Source of the DNA: Rhodoferax sp.
GTDB taxonomy: Bacteria; Pseudomonadota; Gammaproteobacteria; Burkholderiales; Burkholderiaceae_C
DNA: 64,000 nucleotides
Direction of reading: 5' to 3'
Assembly (NCBI RefSeq): GCF_013297935.1
Contig: NZ_JAAFIX010000004.1
Span: 62,001-126,000 of the forward strand
Below, piece by piece: positions 1 through 9,193 of the stretch. A program made the translations under genes and the position numbers. The notes under the pieces are model-generated. The model did no database searches, was not told the DNA's origin, and worked only from the letters and a program-made list of their open reading frames with translations. The first letter of the stretch is position 1; every line of letters begins with the position of its first letter.

Positions 1-2
1 TG

Positions 3-569
3 GCCACCAAGCCCGTGGTGGACCAGTGGGCCAGCAGCGTGAGCCCGCCGCCCATTCTCATTTTCGACGCGGCCACCAGCGAGGTGATCGATCTGGATTG
101 GCGGGGGTCACTGAGTGATGTGGTGCACCGCCTGAGCGTGTTGGCCCCGGCTATGGATGCCGCAAATCAGCCGCCGTCGGCAGAACCCGAAGACGAACCT
201 GTTGCCAATGAACCGCGTGGTCGCGGGCGGCCCAAGCTGGGTGTGCAAGCGCGCGAAGTGACCCTGCTGCCGCGCCACTGGGAGTGGCTTGCCTCGCAGC
301 CTGGCGGTGCCTCGGTGGCGCTGCGCAAGCTGGTGGAGGCGGCGCGCAAATCAAGTGAAACCGCAGACCGCGTGCGCCGCAGCGCAGCCGTGACCTACAA
401 GTTCATGTCCACCATGGCGTCCCACGAGGCCAGCTTTGAAGAAGCCAGCCGCGCACTGTTTGCAGGCAACGCCATGGGTTTTCAGGCTTGCATCGCACTG
501 TGGTCTGCCGACGTTCAAACCCATCTCATGGCCATCGCACGCGATGCCTTTCTCACACTGGAGCACTAG
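3..569 (+). CDS. DUF2239 family protein (5' truncated by window edge)
   Basis: The frame is open from the first complete codon, so the true start lies upstream of the window; the GTG at 15 is only the first start-like codon inside it. The visible ~188 residues carry the ILIFDAAT / IDLDWRG block typical of DUF2239 proteins, a GRGRPKLG stretch, and the 'LLPRHWEWLASQPGGASVALRKLVEAAR' type region in which a short helix pair precedes the C-terminal helical part. This family has no established biochemical function; the GRGRPK stretch looks AT-hook-like and may contact DNA (inference). The following MATE gene starts 2 bases after this stop, suggesting co-transcription. Confidence 0.8.
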   Translation, partial: ATKPVVDQWASSVSPPPILIFDAATSEVIDLDWRGSLSDVVHRLSVLAPAMDAANQPPSAEPEDEPVANEPRGRGRPKLGVQAREVTLLPRHWEWLASQPGGASVALRKLVEAARKSSETADRVRRSAAVTYKFMSTMASHEASFEEASRALFAGNAMGFQACIALWSADVQTHLMAIARDAFLTLEH

Positions 570-571
570 CC

Positions 572-1951
572 TTGGCACATCCTCACACAACAACCCCGGC
601 GCCCGGCGCACAAACGCCACCGCTGTGGAAGGCCTACTTAGCGTTCCTCGTGCCCATGGTGATCAGCAACATCCTGCAGGCGGTGTCCGGCACGGTGAAC
701 AACATTTACCTGGGGCAAATGTTGGGCGTGCAGGCGCTGGCGGCCGGTACGGCGTCGTTTCCGCTGATCTTCATGCTGATCTCTTTCATGATCGGTTTGG
801 GCATGGGCGCCTCCGTGCTCATCGGCCAAGCCTGGGGGGCTAAAGAGCCGGAGCGGGTGCGTGAGATCGCCGCCACCACGCTTACCGTAGGCGCAATCGC
901 AGGACTGGTGGTTGCGGTGTGTGGTGGCATCTGGACCGAAGACGTTTTGCGCGCTCTCGGCACCCCGCAGGATATCCTTGCCGATGCTGTGACCAATGCA
1001 CGCGTAACCTTGGTCACTTCGCCGGTGCTGTTTGTGTTCTTGCTCATCACGTCCATGCAGCGTGGTGTGGGCGATACCAAAACACCGCTCAAAACTCTCA
1101 TCATCTCTACCGCTGTGGGGCTGGTGTTGGCACCTGCACTCATCAAAGGCTGGCTGGGCCTGCCGCAGCTGGGTGTGGCTGGTTCAGCAACAGCATCAGC
1201 CATTGGGCTGTTTGTGGCCCTGGCGTGGACCGCGCGCTACATGCGCCACACCCGCCACCCCATGGCGCCTGATGCGGCGTTTCGCAAGCACCTGGGCATC
1301 AACAAGCCAGTTTTGGCCAAGGTGGTGCGCATCGGGCTGCCCACGGCGGTCACGGTGCTGACCATGGCGTTGTCGGAGTTGTCGGTGCTGTTTCTGGTGA
1401 ACGGCTTCGGCTCGCACGCCACTGCAGCCTACGGTGCGGTGAACCAGATCATCTCGTACGTGCAGTTCCCGGCGCTGTCCATTTCCATCTCTGCCTCTAT
1501 CCTCGGCGCGCAGGCGATTGGCGCGGGGCGTACCCACATGCTGGGGCAGATTGCCAAGACCGGCATTGTGTTGAACCTGGTGTTCACGGGTGCGCTCGTG
1601 GTTGCGGGCTACGCACTGTCGCGGCCCATTCTGGGGCTGTTTATAGCGGACTCCACAGTGGTGGACACCGCCCAGTCGCTGCTGCACATCATGCTGTGGA
1701 GCATTGTGATTATGGGCATGTCCACCGTGCTGTCGGGGCTGATGCGTGCCAGTGGCACGGTGGTAGTGCCCACGGCCCTGAGTGTGCTGGCAATCATCGG
1801 GGTGCAGGTGCCGGTGGCTTGGCTGCTGAGCCAGCGCTACGGCTTGGATGGCGTATGGGCTGCTTATCCGGTCGCATTTGTAGCCATGCTTGCCATGCAA
1901 ACCACTTACTACCGGATGGTGTGGCGCAAGAAGCCGATCAAGCGCCTTTGA
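572..1951 (+). CDS. MATE family efflux transporter
   Basis: About 459 residues with twelve hydrophobic helices arranged as two MatE halves. The first half begins at AYLAFLVPMVISNILQ with the conserved VNNIYLGQ stretch and the second near VVRIGLPTAVTVLTMALSEL. MATE proteins export cationic drugs or metabolites across the inner membrane with H+ or Na+ antiport. I chose the TTG at 572, two bases after the upstream stop, because the MatE homology begins about 20 residues later; a longer frame back to 488 only overlaps the DUF2239 gene. Substrate cannot be predicted. Confidence 0.88.
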   Translation: MAHPHTTTPAPGAQTPPLWKAYLAFLVPMVISNILQAVSGTVNNIYLGQMLGVQALAAGTASFPLIFMLISFMIGLGMGASVLIGQAWGAKEPERVREIAATTLTVGAIAGLVVAVCGGIWTEDVLRALGTPQDILADAVTNARVTLVTSPVLFVFLLITSMQRGVGDTKTPLKTLIISTAVGLVLAPALIKGWLGLPQLGVAGSATASAIGLFVALAWTARYMRHTRHPMAPDAAFRKHLGINKPVLAKVVRIGLPTAVTVLTMALSELSVLFLVNGFGSHATAAYGAVNQIISYVQFPALSISISASILGAQAIGAGRTHMLGQIAKTGIVLNLVFTGALVVAGYALSRPILGLFIADSTVVDTAQSLLHIMLWSIVIMGMSTVLSGLMRASGTVVVPTALSVLAIIGVQVPVAWLLSQRYGLDGVWAAYPVAFVAMLAMQTTYYRMVWRKKPIKRL

Positions 1952-1982
1952 AATAAACCGAAACAAACCGAAACTGCGCTGA

Positions 1983-2000
1983 CACCCTGTATCAAGGGTG
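1983..2000. promoter_or_regulatory. short inverted repeat upstream of the Spy/two-component operon
   Basis: CACCCT and AGGGTG form 6-bp arms around a 6-base spacer, 55 bases before the ATG of the lipoprotein gene that heads the sensor-kinase operon. Just upstream, AAACCGAAAC-like motifs occur twice in a row. An operator for the downstream OmpR-type regulator is possible; the evidence is only symmetry and position. Confidence 0.3.
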
Positions 2001-2054
2001 CGGCGGCACCATAGCGGCATGTTCAACCACTCCTTGTGAGACAGAAAGCCTCTT

Positions 2055-2537
2055 ATGAAACTCTTTTTTCGCCGCCACCTCAAGCGCACCCTGATCGGTG
2101 CATTCGCCGCCACCCTGTTGGTGGGTGGTCTCTCGGCCTGCGGACACCGCGACGAGAGCTACGGTGCCAACATGAGCGCCGAGCAATACGCCGCCAAGCG
2201 CGACAAGATGGTAGACAAAGCCGCCAGCAAACTGGACCTCAATGAAGACCAGAAAAAGCGCCTGACCGTCTTGGGCGACCGCCTTTTTGAGCAGCGCACT
2301 GCCCTCATCGGCACCACCAAAGACCCGCGTGCCGAATTGTCCGCGCTGGTGGCCAGCGACAAGTTTGATGCCGCCAAGGCCCAGGCCATGATCAATGAAA
2401 AGACGGCCGCGCTCAATACCAAGAGCCCTGAAGTGATTGCCGCGCTGGCCGACTTCTACAACAGCCTGAACGCCACGCAGCAGCAAAAAGTGCGTGACTA
2501 CATGGAAGGCCGGGGCCGCTGGTTCCACCGCGGCTGA
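2055..2537 (+). CDS. Spy/CpxP-like periplasmic lipoprotein
   Basis: 160 residues. An N-terminal signal with lipobox LSAC (Cys about residue 30) predicts an outer-envelope lipoprotein. The mature part is all-helical, with LDLNEDQKKRLTVL and LNATQQQKVRDYM motifs matching the LTxxQ repeats of Spy/CpxP family proteins, which buffer misfolded envelope proteins or sense metals. It heads an operon with a small unknown protein, an OmpR-type regulator and a CpxA-like kinase, the arrangement expected for a CpxP-like feedback component. Family assignment rests on these motifs and context; no metal-binding signature is evident. Confidence 0.72.
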   Translation: MKLFFRRHLKRTLIGAFAATLLVGGLSACGHRDESYGANMSAEQYAAKRDKMVDKAASKLDLNEDQKKRLTVLGDRLFEQRTALIGTTKDPRAELSALVASDKFDAAKAQAMINEKTAALNTKSPEVIAALADFYNSLNATQQQKVRDYMEGRGRWFHRG

Positions 2538-2542
2538 GCACC

Positions 2543-2842
2543 ATGGCCACCGCAGCCATCAACGCCATTGCAGCGCCGCTACGGGCCTACGGGGCCGTGG
2601 TGCTCGACGGCTATGACGAACCCCACGCCGAGCTGATGGCCCTGGTGTGGGGGCCCCTGTTCGACCGCGAGCACGCCCGCGCATTGCTAGACAGGCGGCC
2701 GGGCTACGTGCCCCGTGTGCTGCACGATGTGCAACAGGCCGCCGACCTGTTTGACCGCTTGGCTGAAGAAGAGCGCAACCGCCTGCGGATGCTGATCCTG
2801 CGGCACCGCAGCCGGTGGGACAATGCAGGCGCAACCCACTAG
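2543..2842 (+). CDS. small hypothetical protein in the Spy/two-component operon
   Basis: 99 residues, ATG six bases after the lipoprotein stop and ending five bases before the regulator ATG, so it is very likely part of the operon. It has no signal peptide or membrane segment; it is Arg/Ala/Leu-rich and mostly helical by eye. The middle part (LFDREHARALLDRRPGY) and the Glu/Arg-rich C-terminal helix suggest a soluble cytoplasmic protein. I do not recognise the family. Codon use is like its neighbours, so it is probably real. Confidence 0.6.
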   Translation: MATAAINAIAAPLRAYGAVVLDGYDEPHAELMALVWGPLFDREHARALLDRRPGYVPRVLHDVQQAADLFDRLAEEERNRLRMLILRHRSRWDNAGATH

Positions 2843-2846
2843 TGCC

Positions 2847-3551
2847 ATGCACCGCATCCTGCTCATCGACGACGACACCCAACTCGGCCCCCCGTTGGCA
2901 GCCTACTTTGCGCGCTTTGACATGGCGCTGGAGTCGGCCCTGTCGCCCAGCGCGGGTCTGGCGCGTCTGAAGCAGGGCGGCATTGACGCCGCCATTCTGG
3001 ATGTGATGCTGCCTGAGATGGACGGCTTTGCGCTGTGCCGCACCATCCGCAAAGACAACGACCTGCCCATCATCATGCTCACCGCCCGCGGCGAGGTGAT
3101 GGACCGCGTAGTCGGCCTGGAGCTGGGTGCTGACGATTACGTGCCCAAACCCTTTGAACCCCGCGAACTGGTGGCCCGGGTGCAAACCGTGTTGCGCCGT
3201 CGCGCACCTGGCGGCAAGGCCGCACTACCCGCCGACCCGAACCTGCTGACTTTCAATGGCCTGCTGGTCAACGCCACCACGCGCACCGCACAGCGCCAGG
3301 GCCAACTGCTGGACCTGACCAGCACCGAGTTCGATCTGCTCCTGCTGCTGGCCCGCGCACCGGGCAAGGTCTTCAGCCGTGACGACATATTGAACCAACT
3401 GCGCGGCCATGAAGCAGAGCTCTACACCCGTGCGGTGGACATTGTGGTCAGCCGTTTGCGCAAAAAACTGGAGCCGCTGGACTGCATCAAGACATTGCGC
3501 AACGCGGGCTACACCCTGGCACTGGAGGCCGCTGCCCCGGGGCTTGTATGA
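2847..3551 (+). CDS. OmpR/CpxR-type response regulator
   Basis: 234 residues. Receiver domain at 1-115 with acidic cluster DDD at 8-10, phosphoacceptor Asp52 in ILDVMLPEMDG, the LTARG switch Thr and the KPF Lys. The C-terminal winged helix (about 135-230) ends with the RRKLEP..IKTLRNAGYTL signature of OmpR/PhoB regulators. The ATG at 2847 is preferred because the protein starts directly on the receiver fold (MHRILLIDDD). Its stop overlaps the kinase ATG by four bases, implying translational coupling. The Spy/CpxP-like gene upstream suggests an envelope-stress regulon. Confidence 0.93.
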   Translation: MHRILLIDDDTQLGPPLAAYFARFDMALESALSPSAGLARLKQGGIDAAILDVMLPEMDGFALCRTIRKDNDLPIIMLTARGEVMDRVVGLELGADDYVPKPFEPRELVARVQTVLRRRAPGGKAALPADPNLLTFNGLLVNATTRTAQRQGQLLDLTSTEFDLLLLLARAPGKVFSRDDILNQLRGHEAELYTRAVDIVVSRLRKKLEPLDCIKTLRNAGYTLALEAAAPGLV

Positions 3552-4921
3552 ACTGGCGCCGTTTCAAAGAACAGTGCACAAGGCAGCGCCGCGCATTCGG
3601 CTATTCGCTGCGCCTGCGCTTGCTGGGCCTGTTTTTCTTGCTGGCTCTAGCGGTGGCTGGCACCTTGTTCTATGGCATGCAAAAAGCCATCACTATCGGC
3701 TGGAACGTAGGCGCTAAGCCCATCGTGGTGGACTATCTGGACCGGCTTGCCGCAGACATCGGCAGCCCCCCCGACATTGCCCATGCGCAGGCCATTGTGG
3801 AGCGCTTGCCCCTCTCCGTTCGCATCAGCGGGCCGGTGGTCAACTGGCGCAGCCACCCCAACGAGCCCGACTATGCAGAACAGTGGCATGCCGACCACGC
3901 CAACGACCCGCGCTGGGACTCTGAGGGCGCCAAGTTCTTTGAGCGCAACACTGCAGACGGCCACCGCATCCAGTTCAGCCTGAGTGTGCAAGCCTGGGCA
4001 CAGCGCAAAGACTACACCGTGGGCAACATGGTGATCGTCATCTTGTTGTTGACAGCGCTGGGCTACTGGCGGGTGCGCCGCATGCTGCGCCCGCTGGACG
4101 ACATTCGCGACGGCGCCCGCCGTTTTGGCGCAGGCGACTTTGCCCAGGCTATTCCCGTGCGGCACGCACACCGCCCTGACGAATTGGGCGAACTGGCCGC
4201 CACCATCAACACCATGGGTGCAGACATTCACCAAATGCTTGACGCCAAGCGCGCACTGCTATTGGCCATCAGCCACGAGCTGCGCAGCCCGCTCACCCGC
4301 GCCCGGCTGAACACCGAGCTGCTGCCCGAAACCGCTGACGTTGCCCCCAGCCGTGAGGCCCTGCTGCGCGACCTGGCTGTCATGCGCGACCTGGTGACCG
4401 ACCTGCTGGAGAGTGAGCGCCTCGCCAGCCCGCACGCTGCGCTGCACCGCGAGGCGGTGGACGTGTGCGCGCTGGTGGAAGACGTAGTCTGTGAACTCCA
4501 AGCCTCCCACGCCAGGGCTGACGCGGAGGCCGGCCCGCGTATCGACCTGCAGCTCCCACCCGACCTGCCCCGATTGCAACTGGACCCGACCCGCATGCGC
4601 CTGCTGGTGCGCAACCTGCTCGACAACGCGTTGCGTCACAGCGCCAGCGCCGGACGACCTCCCCAAATTACCCTGGCACTAGTCTCGGGCCAACTTTCTA
4701 TCACCGTGCGCGACTTCGGCTCCGGTGTCGAGGAAAACCAGCTCCCCCACCTGGGCCAGCCCTTCTTCCGCCCCGATGCGGCCCGCACCCGCGAAGGCGG
4801 CGGCGTGGGGCTGGGCCTTTATCTGTGCCGCCTGGTGGCGCAGGCGCATGGCGGCAGCTTCGCGGTGCGCAATGCCCAGCCTGGGCTGCAGGTCGACGTA
4901 CTCTTGCCGGCCAAGCTGTAA
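3548..4921 (+). CDS. CpxA/RstB-type sensor histidine kinase
   Basis: 457 residues: TM1 about 25-42, a ~110-residue periplasmic sensor, TM2 about 157-176, then HAMP (RRMLRPLDDI...DELGELAATINTM). The HisKA has phospho-His243 in SHELRSPLTRARL, and the HATPase has an N box NLLDNALRH, a DFGSGV G1 box and GGGVGLGLYLC. It should phosphorylate the regulator encoded immediately upstream. The periplasmic domain has no motif I recognise. The gene is followed by the murA-like gene in the same direction with a 95-base gap. Confidence 0.92.
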   Translation: MNWRRFKEQCTRQRRAFGYSLRLRLLGLFFLLALAVAGTLFYGMQKAITIGWNVGAKPIVVDYLDRLAADIGSPPDIAHAQAIVERLPLSVRISGPVVNWRSHPNEPDYAEQWHADHANDPRWDSEGAKFFERNTADGHRIQFSLSVQAWAQRKDYTVGNMVIVILLLTALGYWRVRRMLRPLDDIRDGARRFGAGDFAQAIPVRHAHRPDELGELAATINTMGADIHQMLDAKRALLLAISHELRSPLTRARLNTELLPETADVAPSREALLRDLAVMRDLVTDLLESERLASPHAALHREAVDVCALVEDVVCELQASHARADAEAGPRIDLQLPPDLPRLQLDPTRMRLLVRNLLDNALRHSASAGRPPQITLALVSGQLSITVRDFGSGVEENQLPHLGQPFFRPDAARTREGGGVGLGLYLCRLVAQAHGGSFAVRNAQPGLQVDVLLPAKL

Positions 4922-5016
4922 CTCTTTCGGTACCCCGGTTACAAAAAACAGGCCCGGAGCGGTAACAATCTCCCCCTCGGCCGGAAAACCCAGGCCTCCC
5001 AACACTGAATCTCACC

Positions 5017-6297
5017 ATGTCGACATTTGAAATTGAAGGCGGCGTGCCCCTGCGAGGCACCATTCGCGCTTCCGGCAATAAAAACGCCATCCTGCCCATG
5101 ATCGCGGCCTGCATCCTGACGGACCAGGAGGTCATCCTCGACAACGTGCCCGACATCATCGACGTGCGCCACATGCTGGACGTGATCGTCGAGATCGGCG
5201 GCAAGGTCGAGCGCAGCGGCGAGCGCGTCAGCATCCATGTGGCCAGCGTGCGCACCAGCGAAATCGGCCAGGCCCTGTGCAACAAAGTGCGCACCTCCAT
5301 TTTGTGTGTGGCAGGCCTACTGCACCGCACTGGCAAGGCGCGCCTGTACCCGCCGGGTGGCGATGTCATTGGCCGCCGCCGCCTGGACACGCACTTTTAC
5401 GGCCTCATGAAGCTGGGCGCCAAGGTCAGCCTCAACGGCGTGTACGACTTCACCATGCCAGGCCCGCTCACCGGCTCAGAGCTGTTTTTTGACGAGCCGT
5501 CGGTCACCGGCACCGAGCACATCCTTATGGCCGCCGCCGTGAGCCGGGGCCACACCCTGATCCGCAACGCCGCTTGCGAGCCGCATGTGCAAGACCTGGC
5601 GCACCTGCTCAACGCCATGGGCGCCAAGATCAGCGGCATTGGCACCAACCAGCTCAGCGTGGAAGGCGTGGACTCGCTGCACGGCGCCACCCACACCGTG
5701 TGCCATGACCACATCGAGGCCGCGTCCTACCTGGCGCTGGCCGCGGCCACGGGTGGCGAAATCACGGTCGAGGGCACCGACAAACACGCCTATGGCATGT
5801 GCCACCGCGTGTTCGAGACCCTGGGTGTGAAGATTGATTTGCACGACAAGCACATCTTCCTGTCCGGCAACCAGCGCATGCAGGTCACCCGCGACTTTGA
5901 CGGCGCTATGCCCGTCATCGGCGACGGCCCCTGGCCCCAGTTCGCCACCGACCAGATGAGCTGCATGATTACGCTCGCCACGCAAGTCGAGGGCAATGTG
6001 CTGTTTTTCGAGAAGATGTTTGAGTCCCGCCTGTACTTTGTGGACAAGCTCATCGGCATGGGCGCCGCCGCCGTGGTGTGCGACCCGCACCGCGTGGTCA
6101 TCAGCGGCAAGAGCCGCCTGCGCGGCACCACCTTGCCCAGCCCCGACATCCGCGCCGGCATGGCCCTGCTGAGCGCCGCCCTGTGCGCCACTGGCAAGTC
6201 CACGGTGCAAAACGCCAACATGATCCAACGCGGCTACGAAAAGTTGGACGAAAAGCTGCTCGCCCTGGGCGCACGCATCATCCACAAACCCAACTAA
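5017..6297 (+). CDS. murA: UDP-N-acetylglucosamine 1-carboxyvinyltransferase (MurA-type) with Asp at the catalytic Cys position
   Basis: 426 residues, full length for MurA/EPSP-synthase fold enzymes, which transfer enolpyruvate from PEP to UDP-GlcNAc in the first committed step of peptidoglycan synthesis in the cytoplasm. Conserved active-site elements are visible: GNKNAILPM near the N-terminus (Lys/Asn), VRTSI, FATDQMS, SPDIRAG and the C-terminal IQRGYEKLDEKL. The loop that normally reads PGGCAIG reads PPGGDVIG, placing Asp at residue 116 where most MurA enzymes have the fosfomycin-target Cys. The flanking GRRRLDTH also differs from the usual GARPVDLH. It may be the sole MurA or a second, specialised paralogue; the window does not show the usual hisG neighbourhood. 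Confidence 0.85.
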   Translation: MSTFEIEGGVPLRGTIRASGNKNAILPMIAACILTDQEVILDNVPDIIDVRHMLDVIVEIGGKVERSGERVSIHVASVRTSEIGQALCNKVRTSILCVAGLLHRTGKARLYPPGGDVIGRRRLDTHFYGLMKLGAKVSLNGVYDFTMPGPLTGSELFFDEPSVTGTEHILMAAAVSRGHTLIRNAACEPHVQDLAHLLNAMGAKISGIGTNQLSVEGVDSLHGATHTVCHDHIEAASYLALAAATGGEITVEGTDKHAYGMCHRVFETLGVKIDLHDKHIFLSGNQRMQVTRDFDGAMPVIGDGPWPQFATDQMSCMITLATQVEGNVLFFEKMFESRLYFVDKLIGMGAAAVVCDPHRVVISGKSRLRGTTLPSPDIRAGMALLSAALCATGKSTVQNANMIQRGYEKLDEKLLALGARIIHKPN

Positions 6298-6319
6298 AGG
6301 CAGCACGCGAAAGCGTGTT

Positions 6320-6376
6320 TGCTATCAAATAAAGAGCTGCCGGCGCACATTCCATAAGCGCTAGCGGCTCTTTTTG
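6320..6376 (+). repeat. dispersed ~56-bp Comamonadaceae repeat (copy 1), also forming a terminator-like hairpin
   Basis: Degenerate copy of the repeat family described at 14368-14422: GCTAT, then GAGCTGCCGGCGCA, then AGCGCTAGCGGCTC. Here the two halves pair (AAAGAGC with GCTCTTT plus an inner GCGC/GCGC) and are followed by a T run, so this copy probably terminates transcription of the murA-like gene. It lies between that gene and the restriction locus. Confidence 0.7.
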
Positions 6377-6415
6377 TTTGTAACCTAGAATGCAGGCAAT
6401 GGGAGGAAACGGGGC

Positions 6416-6697
6416 ATGACGCCAGAGCAAAAAGCCAGAGTCAGCATCGACGCACTATTGGTGGCCGCGGGCTGGCACGTCTGCGGTGTGGCAGACGCCA
6501 ACATCCACGCCAGCACCGGCGTCGCCATCCGCGAATTCCCATTGAACCCCGGCTTTGGCTTTGCCGACTACCTGCTGTATGTCAACGGTAAAGCCTGCGG
6601 CGTGATCGAGGCCAAGAAAGAGGGCGCCACGCTCACTGGCGTAGAAGTGCAGTCTGGCCGCTACGCCCAAGGCCTGCCCGCCGCCTTGCCCGCATAG
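6416..6697 (+). pseudogene. hsdR: type I restriction enzyme HsdR, N-terminal nuclease fragment ending at an in-frame TAG
   Basis: 93 residues that are the start of an HsdR subunit. They contain the PD-(D/E)xK nuclease core (Asp51 in FGFADYLLY, Glu65 and Lys67 in IEAKK) and the HsdR-typical QxxxY motif (Q79-Y83). The frame stops at TAG 6695-6697, but the same frame resumes at once as RRPLPFLWESTGVETHF and continues to 9193. The amber therefore most likely replaces a Trp codon (TGG) in one 925-residue gene. It could be a sequencing error, a disabling mutation, or a suppressed stop. Without the motor part this fragment could not act as a restriction subunit alone. Confidence 0.8.
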
Positions 6698-6715
6698 CGC
6701 AGGCCGCTGCCCTTT

Positions 6716-9193
6716 TTGTGGGAGAGCACGGGCGTAGAAACCCACTTCACCAATGGCCTGGACCCCGAGCCGCGCGCCAGAGGCGTGTTCGCCTTCTTCC
6801 GCCCCGAGCTGCTGGTGCAGTGGTTGGCCTACATTCCTGCCGCTGCCGCGCCCAACACGGCACACGAAGCCAGCGGCACATTCCTCGCCCGCATGCAACA
6901 CATGCCCCAGCTCATCACCGAATGGGGCAGCGGCGGCGCGCATTACCAGCTCTGGCCCGCGCAAATCAGCGCCATCACCAATCTGGAAAAGTCCCTGGCC
7001 GCCAACAAACCCAAGGCCCTGATCCAAATGGCCACCGGCAGCGGCAAAACCTTCACCAGCATCGGCTTCATTTACCGCCTCATCAAGTTCGGCGGTGCCC
7101 GCCGCGTGCTGTTTTTGGTAGACCGTGGCAACTTGGCCCGCCAGACCAAGAAAGAGTTCGACGCCTACGCCAGCCCCTACAACGCCTACAAGTTTGGCGA
7201 GGAATACATCGTCCAGCACCTGCAGGGCAACCAGCTCGACACCAGCGCCCGCGTGGTCATCTGCACCATCCAGCGCATGTTCAGCATGCTCAAGGGGCGC
7301 GATCTGCCGGACGAGGCGGACGAAGAAAGCACGGAGCGGATAGAGGGCCTGTTCAAAGACCCCGAGCCCATTGGCTACAACCCGGCCATCCCCATCGAGA
7401 GCTTTGACATTGTGGTGACGGATGAGGCCCACCGCAGCATCTACAACCTGTGGCGCCAAGTGCTGGAGTACTTTGACGCGTATTTGATCGGCCTGACCGC
7501 CACGCCCAACAAACAAACCTTTGGCTTCTTCAACCAAAACCTGGTCATGGAATACGGCCACGCCCAGGCCGTGGCCGATGGTGTGAATGTGAACTACGAC
7601 GTCTACCGCATCAAGACCGAGGTAACCGAGCAGGGCGCCAAGGTGGACAAGGGCTACTGGCTGGAAACGCAAGACAAAGCCACCCGCCGCAAGACCGCCT
7701 GGCAGCTGGACGAAGACTTTGAATACGACCCCGCCGAGCTGGACCGCGCCGTGCAAACGCCCGACCAAATCCGCACCGTGGTGCGCACCCTGCGCGACAA
7801 CTGGAAGGCAGACCTCTTCCCCCAGCGCCAGGAGCTGCCCAAAACCCTGGTCTTTGCCAAAGACGACAACCACGCCGAAAAGATTGTCGAAATCTTGCGC
7901 GAAGAGTTTGGCCGTGGCAATGAGTTCGCGCAGAAGATCACGTACAGAACCACCGGCACCAGCCCCGAGCAGCTCATCAAAGACTTCCGCACCGCCTACT
8001 ACCCGCGCGTGGCGGTGACGGTGGACATGATCGCCACCGGCACCGACATCAAGCCGGTGGAAATCGTCGTCTTCATGCGCTCGGTCAAAAGCCGCAGCTT
8101 CTTTGAGCAGATGAAAGGCCGGGGTGTGCGCATCTGCAACCCCACCGACCTGGCCGCCGTCAACCCCGGCGAAGGGGTGAAGAAAGACCACTTCGTCATC
8201 GTCGACGCCGTGGGCGTGTGCGAGCGCGACAAAACCGACAGCCGCCCCATGGACGCCAAAAAAAGCGTGCCCCTGGACAAACTGCTGCAAGCCGTCAGCC
8301 TGGGCAATGTGGAAGACGACGTGCTGAGCAGCATCGCCGCCCGCCTGGCCCGGCTGGACCGTGACGCCAGCGACGCCGACCAAGCCAAGGTGATGGAATT
8401 AAGCGGCGGCAAAACCCTGCGCGACCTGGCACGCGGCATTGTCGAAGCCCTCAATCCGCCAGACGAAATAGCCGTTCGCCCTGAGCTTGTCGAAGGGCAA
8501 TTGAGAGAAGCAACCAAGCCCTTCTCCGCACCAGCATTGCGCGAGCAGCTATTAAAAATGAAGCAAAAGGCGGACATGGTCATCGACACCGTGACGCAAG
8601 ACACCCTGCTCAGCGCCGGTTTTGCCGAAGGCAGCGACCGTGCCGCAGCGCTGGTGCAGACCTTTGAAGATTTCATCACGCAGCACAAAGACGAAATCAC
8701 CGCCCTGCAAATCTTGTACAGCAGGCCCACCCGAGCGCCGCTCAAGTTTGAAGACGTAAAAGCCTTGGCCGACGCCCTGCACGCCCCGCCGCTGAACATT
8801 GACGAAGGCGCCCTGTGGCAAGCCTACGCCGCGCTGCGCAAAGACAAGGTGAAGGGCGCGAGCCAGCGCCGCCTGCTCACCGACTTGGTCAGCCTGGTGC
8901 GCTTTGCCATGCAGCAGACCAACGAGCTGGTGCCCTACCCCGAGCGCGTGCAAGCCAACTTCAAAGCCTGGCTGGCCCAGCACCAGCAGGCCCACGCCAC
9001 CCCCTTCACCACCGAACAACAACACTGGCTAGAAATGATCCGCGACCACATCGCCGCCAACCTCGGCATAGAAATAGACGACTTCGAATACGCCCCCTTC
9101 AACACCGAAGGCGGCCTGGGCAAAGTGCACCAGCTATTTGGCGCGGCACTGCCCAAGGTGATTGAGGAATTGAATCGGGAGTTGGCGGCGTGA
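6716..9193 (+). pseudogene. hsdR: type I restriction enzyme HsdR, motor (helicase) part downstream of the in-frame amber
   Basis: About 825 residues in the same frame as the nuclease fragment. Superfamily-2 translocase motifs are present: Walker A ATGSGKT, motif Ia LVDRGNLARQ, DEAH box VVTDEAHRS, motif III LTATPNK and motif VI MKGRGVRI. A C-terminal helical domain that binds HsdM/HsdS follows. The first start-like codon (TTG 6716) lacks a good ribosome site, so independent translation is uncertain. A REP-like sequence encoding RPELVEG interrupts the C-terminal part. The stop overlaps the hsdS GTG. Intact HsdR would drive ATP-dependent DNA translocation and cleavage of unmodified DNA. Confidence 0.85.
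8473..8498. repeat. REP-like element inside hsdR encoding RPELVEG
   Basis: The segment containing TTCGCCCTGAGCTTGTCGAA is a short, partly palindromic sequence widely dispersed in proteobacterial genomes. Read in the hsdR frame it gives VRPELVEGQ, a peptide recognisable as a repeat-derived insertion. It lies in the helical C-terminal part, between the helicase core and the subunit-interaction region, where an in-frame insertion may be tolerated. Confidence 0.75.

Noticed and set aside
6455..8383. 642-codon open frame on the minus strand
   Set aside because: Exactly antisense to the hsdR helicase domain with its conserved motifs; Gly/Val/His-rich composition typical of a GC-rich shadow frame.
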